DNA of 64,000 bases from Thuidium tamariscinum (GCA_947034885.2 OX344752.2:4960001-5024000), one strand, 5' to 3'; shown: positions 13,010 through 24,848, numbered from the stretch's first letter. Notes: generated by a model not told the origin, from the sequence alone. Program-made: numbers and translations.

Positions 13010-14560
13010 CTAAATGAACGTGTCGAGCATACTTGACAATAAGCAATTGAACATGTTCATTGCAAGAAAACAATCGCTACTTAAGAATAAGCAACTGAAC
13101 ATATTCATTACAGGAAAATAATTGATATATCTTGAGGATAAGCGACTGAAGTGGGAGTAGGTGAGTAGTGAGTACTCTATTGCATCATTTTTGTGGAGTC
13201 GCTCTTCATCTTCCCCAAGAAAGTGCAATAGTCCGCCAATAGCTTACGTAGCAACTCCAAGAGCGATACTCATCTTGTTGCAACTTGAAGAAGAGGCTTC
13301 AATCCCTTTGTTTCCATAATTTGTGTTAGTTTCTCATACTCGCTTTAGTGCTTAGGACTCTTGCTAAAATAAGCATGCACCTTCAAAATTACTTGCTCCA
13401 CAACACCAAATATTGGTAAAGAAGACAACAATTTGGTTGCAAGGTTATAGCGGTGCGCCATATAATGAACCCCTATACAAAAAAGAACATATTTGGTTTG
13501 TAGCTATGTTGTAACACCACTTCGTACACCTTGAAAAATGTTGATGTCGTCAACTCCAAATTAGAGCAACCTCCTTAAAATCTCTTACAAAGTAAAATCG
13601 CCTCCTAACTCCAATGCCTTCATAATGAGCAATTTCAAAGTGTTTGCAAAAGATTCTTCCCCCAATTGTTGGAGAGAAATCAGGTGAGGAATCTTGATGT
13701 AGTTTTCAACACTATACACATGAATATACAGCCAACTACTATTATCAATAGATGTAACTTCATTGCAAGTAAGAGCAAGAAAATGAGTTGCAAATATCTT
13801 TTTCTTAATGGACTCCTTTACTTGCTTGTACATGAATTCGGCCATCCTCTAACTAGAGCTATTTTGTCCAATGCATGCATAAAAGATTTGGGACATTTAG
13901 AAATGCGTAGAGTCCCTAATTCTCTTTGTATTCTAACATTGGACACCCACATGAGAGGATTAGGAAGATTGTACAAAATTGCACAACCTTCTTAGCTTTA
14001 GCTATGGAAGTAGTCACACTGACATGCTTAAAAATGGAAGTAGGTTCTTGCAGCAAAGTGGCGTAGATTGATCTGATGACAACAGGTTCTTGAAATATAC
14101 CATTCACCCGCCTTCACCTTGTACTTTGGCATGTCAAATATGGCCTCCCTTCTATCCTCATGCTTCATGAGTGTGTCCCACTTTGGTCCTAATATCTTTG
14201 GTTTCTTATTAAACATAGAACACACCTTGCATTTAATGTGCTTCACTATCATTTCCTCTTATCAGTTTCGCAACCCACTCGTTTGAAATCGCCAAGTCCA
14301 ATTATAATTCGCCTTTGGCTTTTGGGTAGGAAGAACTTCTTGGAAGTCATTGTCAATCTCTACCTCGGCCTCTCCACTATAAATTTTGACCAAATTAGCT
14401 TGAAATTGGCGCTTTATTTCGATACCTACCTCTCTGAAGTCAAATTGTGTATAATTGGTGCTTTCCTTGTACAATTCAGAAGGGGGAGTGGAAACCAACA
14501 TCACCATGTCTACAGACACGCCATTGGACCAATCTGGATTGCAAACTCCCAGATTTCATG
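13010..14560 (-). pseudogene. Decayed hAT-like transposase (zinc-finger/DUF4371-like)
   Basis: Fragments read in order on the minus strand. A Cys-rich zinc-finger-like piece (KHIKCKVCSMF, 14252-14028) comes first. Next is 13845-13585 with FLALTCNEVTSIDNSSWLYIHVY, the DE-containing block typical of this family. About 13480-13350 reads YMAHRYNLATKLLSSLP..YFSKSPKH, the usual 'HCMAHRxNLA' block. About 13320-13200 reads IMETKGLKPLLQVATR, stop, VSLLELL. These are the conserved blocks of hAT-like transposases related to ZNF862/DUF4371 proteins. Frames shift between blocks and there is an in-frame stop, so it is dead. I could not identify terminal inverted repeats or an 8-bp duplication. Confidence 0.7.
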
Positions 14561-14599
14561 TGACATGGTACATACAATACAATAGGTTGTGGGTTACTA

Positions 14600-16742
14600 G
14601 CATTCCGAGAGTTGTTGAAGAACCTTGCAATTGACACAACCTCCTTAGCATTTTAGCGAGCCTTAGAGTCTTCGTAGCAAAAAACCTTCCCTCTAATCTC
14701 ACGACGTTTTGAAGCAGCTTCCTTGTCCTCTTTTCACTGCGCTGGTCAATGAGCCCTTGCAGAAGCTAGTGTAGTGAGGTCGTTGTGGAGTTTAGTGTTG
14801 GCCAGCCGCATAGCAACATCCATTGCGTCTACCCATCCATAGCCAAGAACATTGAGGTTTTCGAGGTCTACATTAGGAATTGCATCTCCTAATGCGGGAT
14901 CGATGAGGTCTTCTATTTTCGAATTGGCTATTGTGTCCACCATTGCTTGATGAGCCTAAAAATGCTTTAGACAAAGTATGGACAAAAGAAGGTGAAGAAC
15001 AAAGCACATTATAAAGTAAAGATGTGCAACCTAGGACTTGGAAGTGCCTTTGGTGAACAAGGATCAAACCATGGCATTCCTAAATAATAATGACTACAAC
15101 ATTTACAACCACTGTTGGCGATTGTAGCTCAAACCATAACGCAATAAGGAAAATGTACGACCACAAGAACTCAATGATTGTTTACAACACAAAGTACAAG
15201 TCTCTCAAGTTGTAACTCATTGTTACGCAAGAGAGAGAAGCATGCCTAGAGCACTACCATACCTTGATTTATTCAAGCAACGATTGCACCACCATAACCA
15301 CAAGAAAGCACCCGTTGTGTAGTCGACACAAAAGTAGATGAAGTCCATTGCACTAAGGTGGCCATAGTGCAATGAGTGCACACTCAATATACCACACAAA
15401 GTAGCAGCAAATGTGCAATCCGTAGGTGAAGCACAACAATTCTTTGTCATGTTTGTCCTCCCAAAGCCCTTATAACAAATTATCTTTGCTCTCAATACTA
15501 AATGATCTCTTATGTATTGAGAACTCTTTAGGACCAATATCAAAGTTTGTAATTTATAATAAGGGGTCTCAATAGACAATTGACAAAAAATAAATTCAGT
15601 TGACAAATGAATCAATATAATGCTAAGCTTTCCTAGAATACTAGAAGGTTGAAGAAGAAATGGATTTGCCCAATGAAATGCTTAGACTATGTCGATCTAA
15701 TATTAGAGACAACTTTTCATTGGGCAATTCATTTCTAGAATTTTATTGAGGCCTCACCTTTTACATTATTGTCATAGGCTTACTTTTGCCGATTAGTTGT
15801 TGACCTTGAGCTAGTAGAATGAAGATAATGATGGGAGTGTGAACGTTATTTAGTTGAGTTTCCTTTTGCCTACCTCTCCAAGACTGCAATGGGCCTATTG
15901 TTATATGTATCAATTTGCTCTCAATTAGGTCTTGCTCTTGAACTACAAATAGGACAAAGACCAATGTTTTTCTCAAATTTCCTTACGACTCTCCTCCATT
16001 GACTCAAGTGCATGTCTTTCCAAATTTTGATGCCGACTCTCTTCTATCGACTCGAGTGCACATCCTTCCACATGTTATGCCCTTCTCCCATTCTAATTTC
16101 AAACTTTGACGAAGGTGGTATCTAAAGAGGGACAACAAGAAGAGTGTAAAGTACATCTTGCTCTAAAATCTCATGAATAGGTGAAGAATTATCTAAAGGC
16201 CTTAATTTGGGAGGAGGATTATCTACAACCGTTGCATTAGAATGGGATTTTGTTTGGAAACTACAAGGTTGGAATGGAGGTACATTGGATAGTAGGGGCA
16301 AGGATTCCCCTCCTACTTATCAAAGTGAATATTTATTCCAAGCGTGACTGGAAATTCATCGTGGTCATCATCTAGATTTATGATAGTCTCTTGAAGGCTA
16401 ATGGATTTCTACTTCCTTCCACAACGTTTAATTGTGAGATCAACAAACTCTCTCTTAGTGTTGCTAGATTACAACTTGTGTTAGCTATGAATTGATACAC
16501 CAATATGAGTAGAGGCTTGGTGTCAAAAACTATCACTAAACACAAGCTATAAATTATCAAGGTCCAAAAGCTGTAATTTACAACTCTTTAGGTGCTCCAA
16601 GTTCAAAGGGAGGTCAGCTATGGGTTGCAAACTATCAAGTTTGAGATGATTTAAGCAAATTGTAGAATCATTACTATTCTCAAAGTTAGAAGGGATGCCA
16701 TGTGGATTTAAATGATGTGTAGGGATAGAATAGTTTAGGCTC
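14600..16742. other. No gene recognised; one hairpin
   Basis: AT-rich sequence with unremarkable short frames. The minus frames at 14746-14943 and 15223-15615 match nothing I know. The only clear structure is the inverted repeat at about 15655-15738, listed separately. Confidence 0.5.
15655..15738. repeat. Inverted repeat, about 20-bp arms
   Basis: The left arm AAATGGATTTGCCCAATGAA is matched with one or two differences by the complement of the right arm, TTCATTGGGCAATTCATTT. The loop is about 40 bp. It could be a degenerate MITE or a hairpin. Nothing indicates transcription. Confidence 0.7.
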
Positions 16743-16848
16743 TATTGAGTGAAAGAATACAAAGGTGAAGTAATCCAATGATGGAAGACCTCAAACAAGT
16801 ATAAGAAAAGGGTCTCAAGTTCATGCTAGGGGTTGACCTCGAGGACCC
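16743..16848 (-). mobile_element. Truncated family C LTR, minus strand
   Basis: This is the reverse complement of the last ~100 bp of the family C LTR (TATTGAGTGAAAG... reading plus). It is cut off where copia gag sequence begins. Its orientation is opposite to the complete family C LTR 200 bp downstream. Confidence 0.8.
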
Positions 16849-17055
16849 TCCTCCATTGATTGTTGATGCCAAAGTCAAAAAGACTTATGATAGGAGGGCA
16901 AAGAAGGCCTTCTCTATCATTGCTTGCAATCGTGGATAGGCAGCTTGCTCATGTGTGAGTATGCAAGGAATCAGCAGAAGCATGGTGAGTTCTTTGCAAC
17001 ATTCATGAGACTAAAAGCTTGTCCAATATACTCTTCATTTGACGCAAGTTCATCA
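16849..17055 (+). pseudogene. Copia gag remnant
   Basis: Translation gives ..EDPPPLIVDAKVKKTYDRRAKKAFSIIACN.., then, in shifted frames, pieces equivalent to the gag block LADRQIAH..CNIHETKSLSNIL of the intact element at 20.5 kb. Frameshifts and stops are present. It is interrupted at 17056 by a family C LTR. Confidence 0.75.
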
Positions 17056-17316
17056 TGTTGAAGGAAGTGAGTAGTTAGACTAGAAGATTGTTTGTAGCTA
17101 AACAATGTGTCTTTAGAGAGGTCAACCTTCTTAAAGGTGATAATAGAGAGGGGAAACCCTGGTAGAGGAGACATAACTCATATGGTTAGTCACTCCATTA
17201 GTTGGTAAAGTAGTATAAGAGTTCAGCCCCTAGCATGAGCTAGAGACCCTTTTCTCATACTTGTTTGAGTTCTTCCTCCATTGGATTACTTCACCTTGGT
17301 GTTCTTTCACTCAATA
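17056..17316 (+). mobile_element. Family C LTR (261 bp), 5' LTR position
   Basis: It begins TGTTGAAGGAAGTGAG and ends TTTCACTCAATA. A second complete copy of exactly 261 bp lies at 32724-32984 and a third, minus-strand, at 62920-63180. It is followed directly by a primer-binding-like site, so it is a 5' LTR. The first bases and CAATA end are shared with the family A/B LTRs; the middle is unrelated. Confidence 0.88.
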
Positions 17317-17330
17317 GGTCATGGGCCCAC
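17317..17330 (+). promoter_or_regulatory. Half-tRNA primer-binding site of the family C element
   Basis: GGTCATGGGCCCAC lies directly after the LTR. Apart from one base it is complementary to the anticodon arm of plant initiator tRNA-Met (GTGGGCCCATAACC). Confidence 0.75.
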
Positions 17331-17865
17331 TCATGTGAGTTGTTATTGGAAGTGAGATCTCTTTGTAAGCTTTGTCGAAGGAGCATTGGTGAAGTTTGGA
17401 GCAAGAAGAATTTTGGGTTGTTTTGGAGTACTTTGCATCAAGATCTTGACCTTTTGTGAGGTATTTTCTTAATTGAGTTCATTCTTACTCTTGGAGGGCT
17501 CGTTGTACCTGTTGGGTACTTAAGAGGGGTTGACTTATGCACTAAAGCCCTATTGGAGTGAGTTGTAGCATTTGAGTGCTTATTGGAGAGATTTGGATCA
17601 CTTTGGGTCTGATCTAAGTGATTGGAAGCATTTGAGTGCTCAATGGAGAGATTTGGATTACTTAGGGTTTGATCTGAGTGATTAGAAGCATTTAAATGCT
17701 TATTGGAGAGGTTTAGAGCATTTGAGTGCTTATTAGAGAGATTTGAATCATTTGGGGTCTGATCTAAAGGATTGGAAGCATTTGAGTGTTTAGTGGAGGC
17801 ATTTGAACCACTTGAGGCTTGATCTAAGAGATTTAGTGCATTTGAGTGCACATTAGAGAAATTTG
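17331..17865 (+). repeat. Family C leader with 60-bp tandem repeats
   Basis: Untranslated leader between the primer-binding site and the lost gag. From about 17540 it consists of degenerate 60-bp units (GAGAGATTTGGATCA..GATTGGAAGCATTTGAGTGCT). It matches the minus-strand array at 11345-11990. It is cut at 17866 by a family A LTR; the rest of the family C element is not found in this window. Confidence 0.8.
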
Positions 17866-18176
17866 TGTTGAAGATCATGTTCATATTAGTGTAGACCATG
17901 TACATACAGCCCTAAGTGTATGTTGAAGAACATGTACATATTAATGTAGCCCATGTACATTCAGCCCTAGGTGTAGCATTAGACACTAGGTTAGTCTTAG
18001 AGTCCATTGGGTATTGTTCGTAGTCAAAGGCAGCCCATGAAAGGTAGTTATCCCACATGGTTTGTGGATAACTAGGGAAAGGCTTTTAGTATAAGATCAG
18101 CCCACTCATGGGTCTTTGTATCTTCCTACCATCTAAGTAAAGCCTTTCATCCATCAATCCCTTTGTAATCTCAATA
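17866..18176 (+). repeat. 5' LTR of A1 with duplicated 55-bp head
   Basis: TGTTGAAGATCATGT.. starts at 17866 and the LTR starts again at 17921 (TGTTGAAGAACATGT). It then runs a full 256 bp to CTCAATA at 18176. The same 55-bp extra head occurs at 59263-59317, so this is an inherited LTR variant, not a local accident. Confidence 0.88.
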
Positions 18177-18190
18177 GGTTATGGGCCCAC
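18177..18190 (+). promoter_or_regulatory. Half-tRNA primer-binding site of A1
   Basis: GGTTATGGGCCCAC is an exact 14-nt complement of GTGGGCCCATAACC, the anticodon arm of plant initiator tRNA-Met. It abuts the LTR with no gap. Confidence 0.85.
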
Positions 18191-19022
18191 GCACTTGGAG
18201 TTGCGCTTGAGGGTGAAATTCAAATCATTTGGAGGAGATCTTGGAGCTTGGAGGAGCAATCAACCTTTTGTGTCTTTTCACCTACAAACCATATGGTGTG
18301 AGTATTCTTTGGAGAAACACACTTTGAGTGTATTTTTTTTTAAAAAGGAAGAGGAAAGTTTTGTTGCTTTCTCATTGGCTGACTTGTGAGGTTTTGAGTA
18401 CATTTTGGAGGAGAGGTTGCTTATGATAGTAATCAGACCTAGTTAGGGCTGGTTGCGTGCTTCTAGTTTGAGTTTGCTTTTAGAAGTGTGCATTGAGAGC
18501 CATTTGAGGCTGAATTGTGCACCTGGGTGCATTGATGAGTGAGATTGTGCCAATTGCACTAGAGTGAGAGTGCTTTGAGGCTGATTGTGCACTTAGGTGC
18601 ATTGTTGAGAAGTGATTGTGAGCCTTGGAAGCAATCAAGTGACAACCCATTGTGAGTCTTGGAAGCATGTTTGAGATGCTTGAAGCATTTGCCATCCATT
18701 GAGGGCTGATTAGTGCCCTTGTGAGTGAGTGTGAGGCGAATTTGTGGACTTGGTGAACTTAAGAGGGCTAATTAGTGCCCTTGTCAGTGAGTGAGGCGAA
18801 TTAGTGGAATTTGTGAACCCTAGAGGGCTGATTTGTGCCCTTGTGTGTGAGAGAGGCGAATTAGTGGAATTTGTGAACCCTAGAGGGCTGATTTGTGCCC
18901 TTGTGTGTGAGAGAGGCGAATTAGTGGATTTTGCAAACCCTAGAGGGCTTATTTCAGCCCTTGTGTGTGAGAGAGGCGAATTAGTGGAATTCGTGAACCC
19001 TAGAGGGTTGATTTGAGCCCTT
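18191..19022 (+). repeat. A1 leader, 60-bp tandem repeats at about 18705-19022
   Basis: Untranslated leader. Its distal part is five to six units of 60 bp (GAGGGCTGATTTGTGCCC..GAGAGAGGCGAATTAGTGG). The repeats are open on both strands because 60 is divisible by three. The equivalent leader of A2 has the same array at about 49495-49870. There is no sequence similarity to the 60-bp units of family C. Confidence 0.85.
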
Positions 19023-19289
19023 GTTTGGAGTTTTGATAGCATCAGCCCCTCGTGAGGGCCACTTGTACCCCCTCCACTTCACCAAAGTGAATGGTACTTC
19101 CTTGGCTTGTGTTGCCCAAGGATCAGCCCAAGGATCAGCTCATGGAGACCTTGTGGAGCTTTGGCATAGGAGGCTTGGGCACTTGAATGTGAGGAGCATG
19201 AAGAATCTCGAACACATTGTGAAGGGGCTGAACCTCTCTTCTTGCAAGCATGATTGGAGTTCTATGGTGTGCAAGGGGTGCATTGAGGG
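19023..19289 (+). pseudogene. A1 pre-integrase/HHCC fragment, left of the B1 insertion
   Basis: The frame encodes LIASAPREGHLYPLHFTKV and WHRRLGHLNV..CKHDWSSMVCKGCIEG, the zinc-binding HHCC module of copia integrase. It joins leader sequence directly, so gag and protease were lost. It stops at the GAGGG duplicated by B1 insertion; the other half of the same codon stretch resumes at 24854. Confidence 0.85.
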
Positions 19290-19545
19290 TGTTGAAGATC
19301 ATGTACATATTAGTGTAGACTATGTACATTCAGCCCTAGGAGTAGGAGTAGACTCTTAGTTAGGCTTAGAGTCCCTTGGGTATTGCTTGTAGTCAAAGGC
19401 AGCCCATGGTGTTTGGTTATCCCACATGGTTTGTGGATAACTAGGGAAAGGCTTCTCCCTTATGTTCAGCCCACTCTTGGGCCATGGGATCTTCCTACCA
19501 TCTAAGTAAAGCCTTTCATCCATTCATAACATTGTAATCTCAATT
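19290..19545 (+). repeat. 5' LTR of B1 (type B)
   Basis: 256 bp, TGTTGAAG to CTCAATT. Type B is recognised by GTAGACTCTTAGTTAGG and CATGGTGTTTGGTTATCC, where type A has GCATTAGACACTAGG and CATGAAAGGTAGTTATCC. Confidence 0.93.
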
Positions 19546-19559
19546 GGTTATGGGCCCAC
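19546..19559 (+). promoter_or_regulatory. Half-tRNA primer-binding site of B1
   Basis: GGTTATGGGCCCAC directly follows the LTR, the same site as in A1 and A2. Confidence 0.85.
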
Positions 19560-20514
19560 GAACTTGGAGTTGCGTTTGAGGGAGGAATTCAAAGCATTTG
19601 GAGGAGATCTTGGAGCTTGGAGGAGTAATCAGCCCTTTGTCACTTTTCACCTACAAACCATATGGTGTGAGTCATTTTGCAAATATCAACAACTTTGGAG
19701 TGCATTTTTAAAAAAAAAGGAATTTTCTTTAGGAGCTATTGTTGGCTGGTTTGTGAGGTTTTGAGTACATTTTGGGTGAGAGTTTGCTTATGGTAGTAAT
19801 CAGACCTAGTTAGGGCTGGTTGGAAGCTCCTAGTTTGAGTTTGTGCTTAGAAGTGTACATTGGGAGCCCATTGAGGCTGATTGTGCATTTGAGTGCATTG
19901 TGGATTGTGATGGTGCCAATTGCAATCTAGTGAGAGTCCTTTGGAGGCCTTGGAAGCATATTTGAGTTGCTTGAGGAATTTGCCATGCATAGAGGGCTGA
20001 TTAGAGCCCTTTTGAGTGAGTGAGGCAAATTCATGGATTTCTTGATCCTTAGAGGACTGATTTCTGCCCCTTGTGAGCCATTGAGGGCCAATTAGGGTGC
20101 TTTGGTGGATTGGTGATCCAATTAGGGCTATTGGAGGCCATTGTTGTCCTTGAGGTGCTTATTGTGAGTAGTAGCATCCATTTAGGGCTGATTGGAAGGC
20201 TTGAGCGCCTTGTTGTGTGGAGTACCCTATTTGTGAGGAGCATTGTGAGATTGCTTGCTGAATTGAAGGAGCACTAGCCCATGACATTCATGTGGTGAAT
20301 TTGAGCTTGATTAGGGTCTGATTTGGTGTGGAGTAGAGGTGAGGCACTTGTGTGGAGTGTTTAGGTCGATTCTTTGGATTGGGAGGAGCTTGGAAGGTCC
20401 TTGGAAGGGCTGATTGGTGAGATTTCAGCCCAATTGGCTTCCAAGTGAGTGTTTGGAGGCTGAATTCAGTTGGAGACACTTGGGGTGCTGCCAACAAGTG
20501 GGAGGTGCTTCACC
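19560..20514 (+). other. B1 untranslated leader
   Basis: About 950 bp between primer-binding site and gag start. It is rich in the motif GGGCTGATT and has degenerate traces of the 60-bp repeat near 19980-20100. No conserved protein frame is seen. Confidence 0.75.
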
Positions 20515-23500
20515 ATGGCATCAAGTGGAGGAGAGGGCGTGCGCATCATTGACAAGTTCAATGGGGAGAACTTTGGCATGTGGAAGTTCAAGATGGAGAT
20601 GATTCTTGCGGAGAAGGACTTGTGGGACGTGGTGGATGGGAGTGAGGAGCCTCCAAGTGAGGATGCTGATCCAAAGACCAAGAAGGCATTTGAGAGGAAG
20701 GAGAAGAAGGCCTTTGCCCTCATTGCCATCAACCTTGCGGACCGGCAGATTGCACACATCCGCCATTGCAAGGGACCAGCCCATGCGTGGACCACCCTTT
20801 GCAACATCCATGAGACCAAGAGCCTCTCCAACATCCTCTTCCTTCGGCGGAAGTTCTTCACTAGCAAGATGCAAGAGGAGGACGACATGTTGGACCATGT
20901 CAACAAGATCAAGGCTCTTGCTGATGAGTTGGCTTGTTTGGAGGCGCCCGTGACGGAGGGAGATGTGGTGATGACATTGTTGGAGAGCTTGCCACCATCC
21001 TATGAGTTCCTCATCACCGCCTTGGAGACAAGGGCCACCAAGGATCTGACCTTGGAGTTTGTGACAGCCCGCTTGATGCATGAGGTGACAAAGCGCAGGG
21101 AGAATGAGCCCCAAGGGGAGGGATCAGCCCTTGTGTCAAGGCATGGCAAGGGAGGCACCACCAAGGCGTTCAAGGAGACAAGGACATGCTTCAAGTGTGG
21201 CAAATCAGGCCACATTTCCAAGCATTGCAAGACCAGCCAAGCCAAAGACAAGGAGAGTGCACACCAAGCTTCCAAAGAGGAGGAGGAGGAGGATTTCGCC
21301 TTTGCCACCCATGGAGGAGGGGAGAAGGCCAACATGTTCACTTGGATTGTGGATTCAGGTGCTACCCAACACATGACCAGCCATCGAGATGCCTTCCACA
21401 CCTATCAGCCCATTTCGGGGAAGAAGATTTACTTGGGAGACAATGGCATGGTGGAGGCCCTTGGCAAGGGGGAGATCCATGTGGAGGTGCAAGTGAAGGG
21501 GAAGCCTAGGAGGATCACAATTGAGGAGGTGCTCCATGTGCCCAAGTTGCATGCCAACTTGCTTTCGGTAAGCAAGTTGTCTTTGGGAGGTTTGAAAGTG
21601 CAATTCAACATGGTGGGATGTGTTGTGAGGGCACCAAGTGGACTCTTGATTGCATCAGCCCCTCGTGAGGGCAACTTGTACATCTTCCATTTCACCAAGG
21701 TGAATAGCACTTCCTTGGCTTGTGTGGCCCAAGGATCAGCTCATGAGGACCTTGTGGAGCTTTGGCATAGGAGGCTTGGGCACTTGAATGTGAAGAGCAT
21801 GAAGAGCCTCCAACATATTGTGAAGGGGCTGAATCTCTCTTCTTGCAAGCATGATTGGAGTTCTATGGTGTGCAAGGGGTGCATTGAGGGCAAGCAAGCA
21901 AGGCAGCCCTTCCCCAAGGATGGGGCAACAAGGGCCAGCAAGCCATTGGAGCTTGTGCATTCCGATGTGTGCGGGCCAATGAAGACCTCAACCATAGGAG
22001 GAGCAAGGTATTTTGTGACCTTCATTGATGATTTCTCTCGCAAGGTGTGGGTGTATATGCTGAAGTGCAAGAGTGAGGTGTTTGGGCGTTTTGAGACTTG
22101 GAAGGCCCTTGTGGAGGCCCAATCTGATTGCAAGGTGAAGGTGCTGCGGTCGGATAATGGAGGGAAGTATGTGTCCAAGGCCTTTGAGGGGTACTTGCAA
22201 GCCCATGGCATAGAGCACCATACATCAGCACCTTACACTCCTCAACAAAACGGCGTAGCGGAGCGTGCCAATCGAACCATTGTGGAGATGGCAAGGGCCA
22301 TGATTCATGGCCAAGGGCTGAAGTATGAGCTTTGGGGGGAGGCGGTGTCCAATGCGGTGTATACAAGGAACCGGTGCCCCACACAAGCCTTGATTGGGAA
22401 GACACCCCAAGAAGCTTGGAGTGGGATCAGACCTCATGTGTCTCACATGCGGGTTTTGGGTGCATTGCTTATGCCTTGGTGCCTAGTGCCAAGAGGACCA
22501 AGTTGGATGCCAAGGGCATCAAGTGTCTTTTCCTTGGTTATTGTGAAGGAACCAAGGCTTATAGGCTGATGTGTGTGGAGAGGAAGGCCATCATCAAGAG
22601 TAGAGATGTGACCTTCTTGGAGGATGGAGGTGCTGATCCAAAGCTCTTGGAGATGAGCCCAAGTGGGAGTAATGGAGGACCAGCCCAAAAGGTGGGCACA
22701 ACTCCAAGAGTGCACCTAGAAGATGAAGGAGATGAAGATGAAGAAGATGAGGACTTGGTGGAGCCCAAGAAGAAGGTGGCCACACCCCAAGGGAAGAGGC
22801 CATCAGCCCCTTCTCCAAGATCTTCACCAAGGGAGAAAGAGCATGATCAGCCCTTGGAAGAGCAAGATCAGCCATTGGAGGAGCAAGACCAGCCCTTGGA
22901 GGAGCAAGAGAAGCCACGTTATCTAACAAGGACCCGGAGGCCACTTGGAGATTGGTGGCTGAATCACATTCTTCCCCCAGAACATGAAGAACAAGCCAAT
23001 GTGGCATTCCTTGGAGATCCATCCACACTTGGAGAGGTGTTGCGTTGTGAGGATGCAAGCAAGTGGGAGTTGGCCATGCAAGAGGAGTACAAGGCCCTCA
23101 TTACCAAAGGGACATGGGAGCTTGCTGCCCTTCCTTCCAAGAGATCAAGTGTGGGCTTTAAGTGGGTTTTCTCCACCAAAAGGGATGCTTTGGGTCATGT
23201 TGTGAGGTACAAGGCAAGGCTGGTTGCTAGGGGGTTTTCCCAAGTGGAGGGGGTGGATTTTAATGAGACTTTTGCTCCCGTTGCCAAGTTTAGCACCATC
23301 CGGTGTGTTGTGACTCTTGGGGCAGCCATGGACTTGGAGATACACCAAATGGATGTGAAGACGGCTTTTCTCAACCCCAAGCTGAAGGAGGTCATCTACA
23401 TGGATCAGCCCCAAGGCTTTGTGCAAGAAGGCCAAGAGCATCTCAAGTGCAAGTTGAAGAAGGCCCTTCCCGGGTTGAAGCAATCGGGGAGAGCATGGTA

Positions 23501-24662
23501 TCAAGATATTGATGCCATTTTTGTTAGGAAGGGCTTCCTAAGAAGCCATGCTGATCACTCATTGTACACCATGCAAAATTGTGAGTTTTTGGTGATTGTG
23601 ATCTTATATGTGGATGATCTGATCCTTCTTGCAAGTAGCATGACCAAGATGCTTGAAGTGAAGGCCATGCTCAAGGAGGAGTATGAGATGACTGACCTTG
23701 GAGAGCTGAACTATTGCCTTGGAGTGGAGTTCAAGAGGGATAGGGCTGCCCGCACCATCACCATGGGCCAACGCAGGTACCTTGAAGAAATTCTCAAGCG
23801 CTTCAAGATGGAGGAGTGCAAAGCCATAGGTACACCACTTGAAACTCGTGTGAAGTTGCCCAAGCTCACGGATGCTGAATTTGGAGAGGTGAGGGCTGAA
23901 ATGCAAGGTGTGCCTTACAAGGCAGCGGTGGGTTGCTTGATGTATGCCATGGTAGCCACAAGGCCTGACTTGGCCTTTCCGGTGAGTGTTGTGAGTCAAC
24001 ACATGTCCAAGTATGGCCCAAAGCATTGGGCTGCGGTGAAGAGGGTGATGAGGTACCTTCAAGGCACACTTGGGCTGGAGTTGCAACTTGGAGGTGCCCA
24101 TGTGACTTTGCATGGCTATTGTGATGCGGATTGGGCGGGTGATGAGGCGGATAGGAGATCCACCACTGGCTACGTGTTTAAGCTTGAATTGGGTGCCCTT
24201 ACTTGGAATTCCAAGAGGCAGCCCACCATAGCTCTTTCTACAATGGAGGCTGAATACATGGCCATGAGCCAATGCACCAAGGAGGCCATTTGGTTGCGGC
24301 AACTCCTGGCTGATGCTGGCCTTGTCCAAGAGGGGAGCACACGGATCTGGATTGACAACCAAGGGGCCATTGCTTTGGCCAAAAATCCCACCCACCACTC
24401 TCGGACGAAGCACATTGATGTGCAACACCATTTCATTCGTGAACGAGTGGAGGCTGAGGTGATTGAGCTCAAGTATGTGCCTACCCAAGCTATGGTTGCT
24501 GATGTGCTGACTAAGGCTCATGGGAAGCCACAACACCACAACTTGATTGAGAAGATGGGCCTTCGAGCCTTTGACCACTCTCAAAGTGGGAGTGTTGAAG
24601 ATCATGTACATATTAGTGTAGACTATGTACATTCAGCCCTAGGAGTAGCAGTAGACTCTTAG
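20515..24662 (+). CDS. B1 gag-pol polyprotein, one frameshift near 22455
   Basis: Starts at ATG 20515 (MASSGGEGVRIIDKFNGENF), a copia gag N-terminus. In order: gag; CCHC knuckle CFKCGKSGHISKHC (about 21187); protease IVDSGATQHM (about 21343); integrase HHCC module WHRRLGHLN..CKGC; integrase core with SDVCGPM, RSDNGG and the Glu of NGVAERANRT; an acidic hinge with QPLEE repeats; RT with YVDDLILL (about 23608); RNase H with DADWAGDEADRRSTTGY and EAEYMA. A single base is missing from a T run near 22455 compared with the other copies (GGGTTTTGGG against GGATTTTTGGG), shifting the frame inside the integrase C-terminal region. Otherwise all domains are open. The stop lies 70 bp inside the 3' LTR. 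Confidence 0.93.
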
Positions 24663-24848
24663 TTAGGCTTAGAGTCCCTTGGGTATTGCTTGTAGTCAAA
24701 GGCAGCCCATGGTGTTTGGTTATCCCACATGGTTTGTGGATAACTAGGGAAAGGCTTCTCCCTTATGTTCAGCCCACTCTTGGGCCATGGGATCTTCCTA
24801 CCATCTAAGTAAAGCCTTTCATCCATTCATAACATTGTAATCTCAATA
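24593..24848 (+). repeat. 3' LTR of B1 (type B)
   Basis: 256 bp, preceded by the polypurine tract AAAGTGGGAG and followed by the GAGGG target duplication. It supplies the last codons and stop of the pol frame. Confidence 0.93.

Larger units (their letters stand above)
19290..24848 (+). mobile_element. Near-intact Ty1-copia element B1 (5,559 bp)
   Basis: Two 256-bp LTRs (19290-19545 and 24593-24848) differ at two positions by my alignment. The element has a half-tRNA primer-binding site, leader, a single gag-pol reading frame with one frameshift, and a purine-rich AAAGTGGGAG immediately before the 3' LTR. The 5-bp target duplication GAGGG is present at 19285-19289 and 24849-24853. It inserted into the integrase region of A1, between codons for CIEG and the following QARQPFPK block. 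The domain order PR-INT-RT-RNaseH is Ty1-copia. Low LTR divergence indicates a recent insertion. Confidence 0.95.

Noticed and set aside
17438..17905. 155-aa minus frame rich in SNASNHLDQT
   Set aside because: Antisense translation of the family C leader repeat.
18710..19042. Repetitive 110-aa minus frame and 70-aa plus frame in the A1 leader
   Set aside because: Both follow from a 60-bp tandem repeat whose length is a multiple of three. They lie in the untranslated leader of a retrotransposon and have no homologue I recognise.
23604..24632. 342-aa minus frame opposite B1 RT/RNase H (also 29543-30571)
   Set aside because: Shadow of the conserved pol frame on the other strand. It recurs only because the two pol copies are nearly identical.
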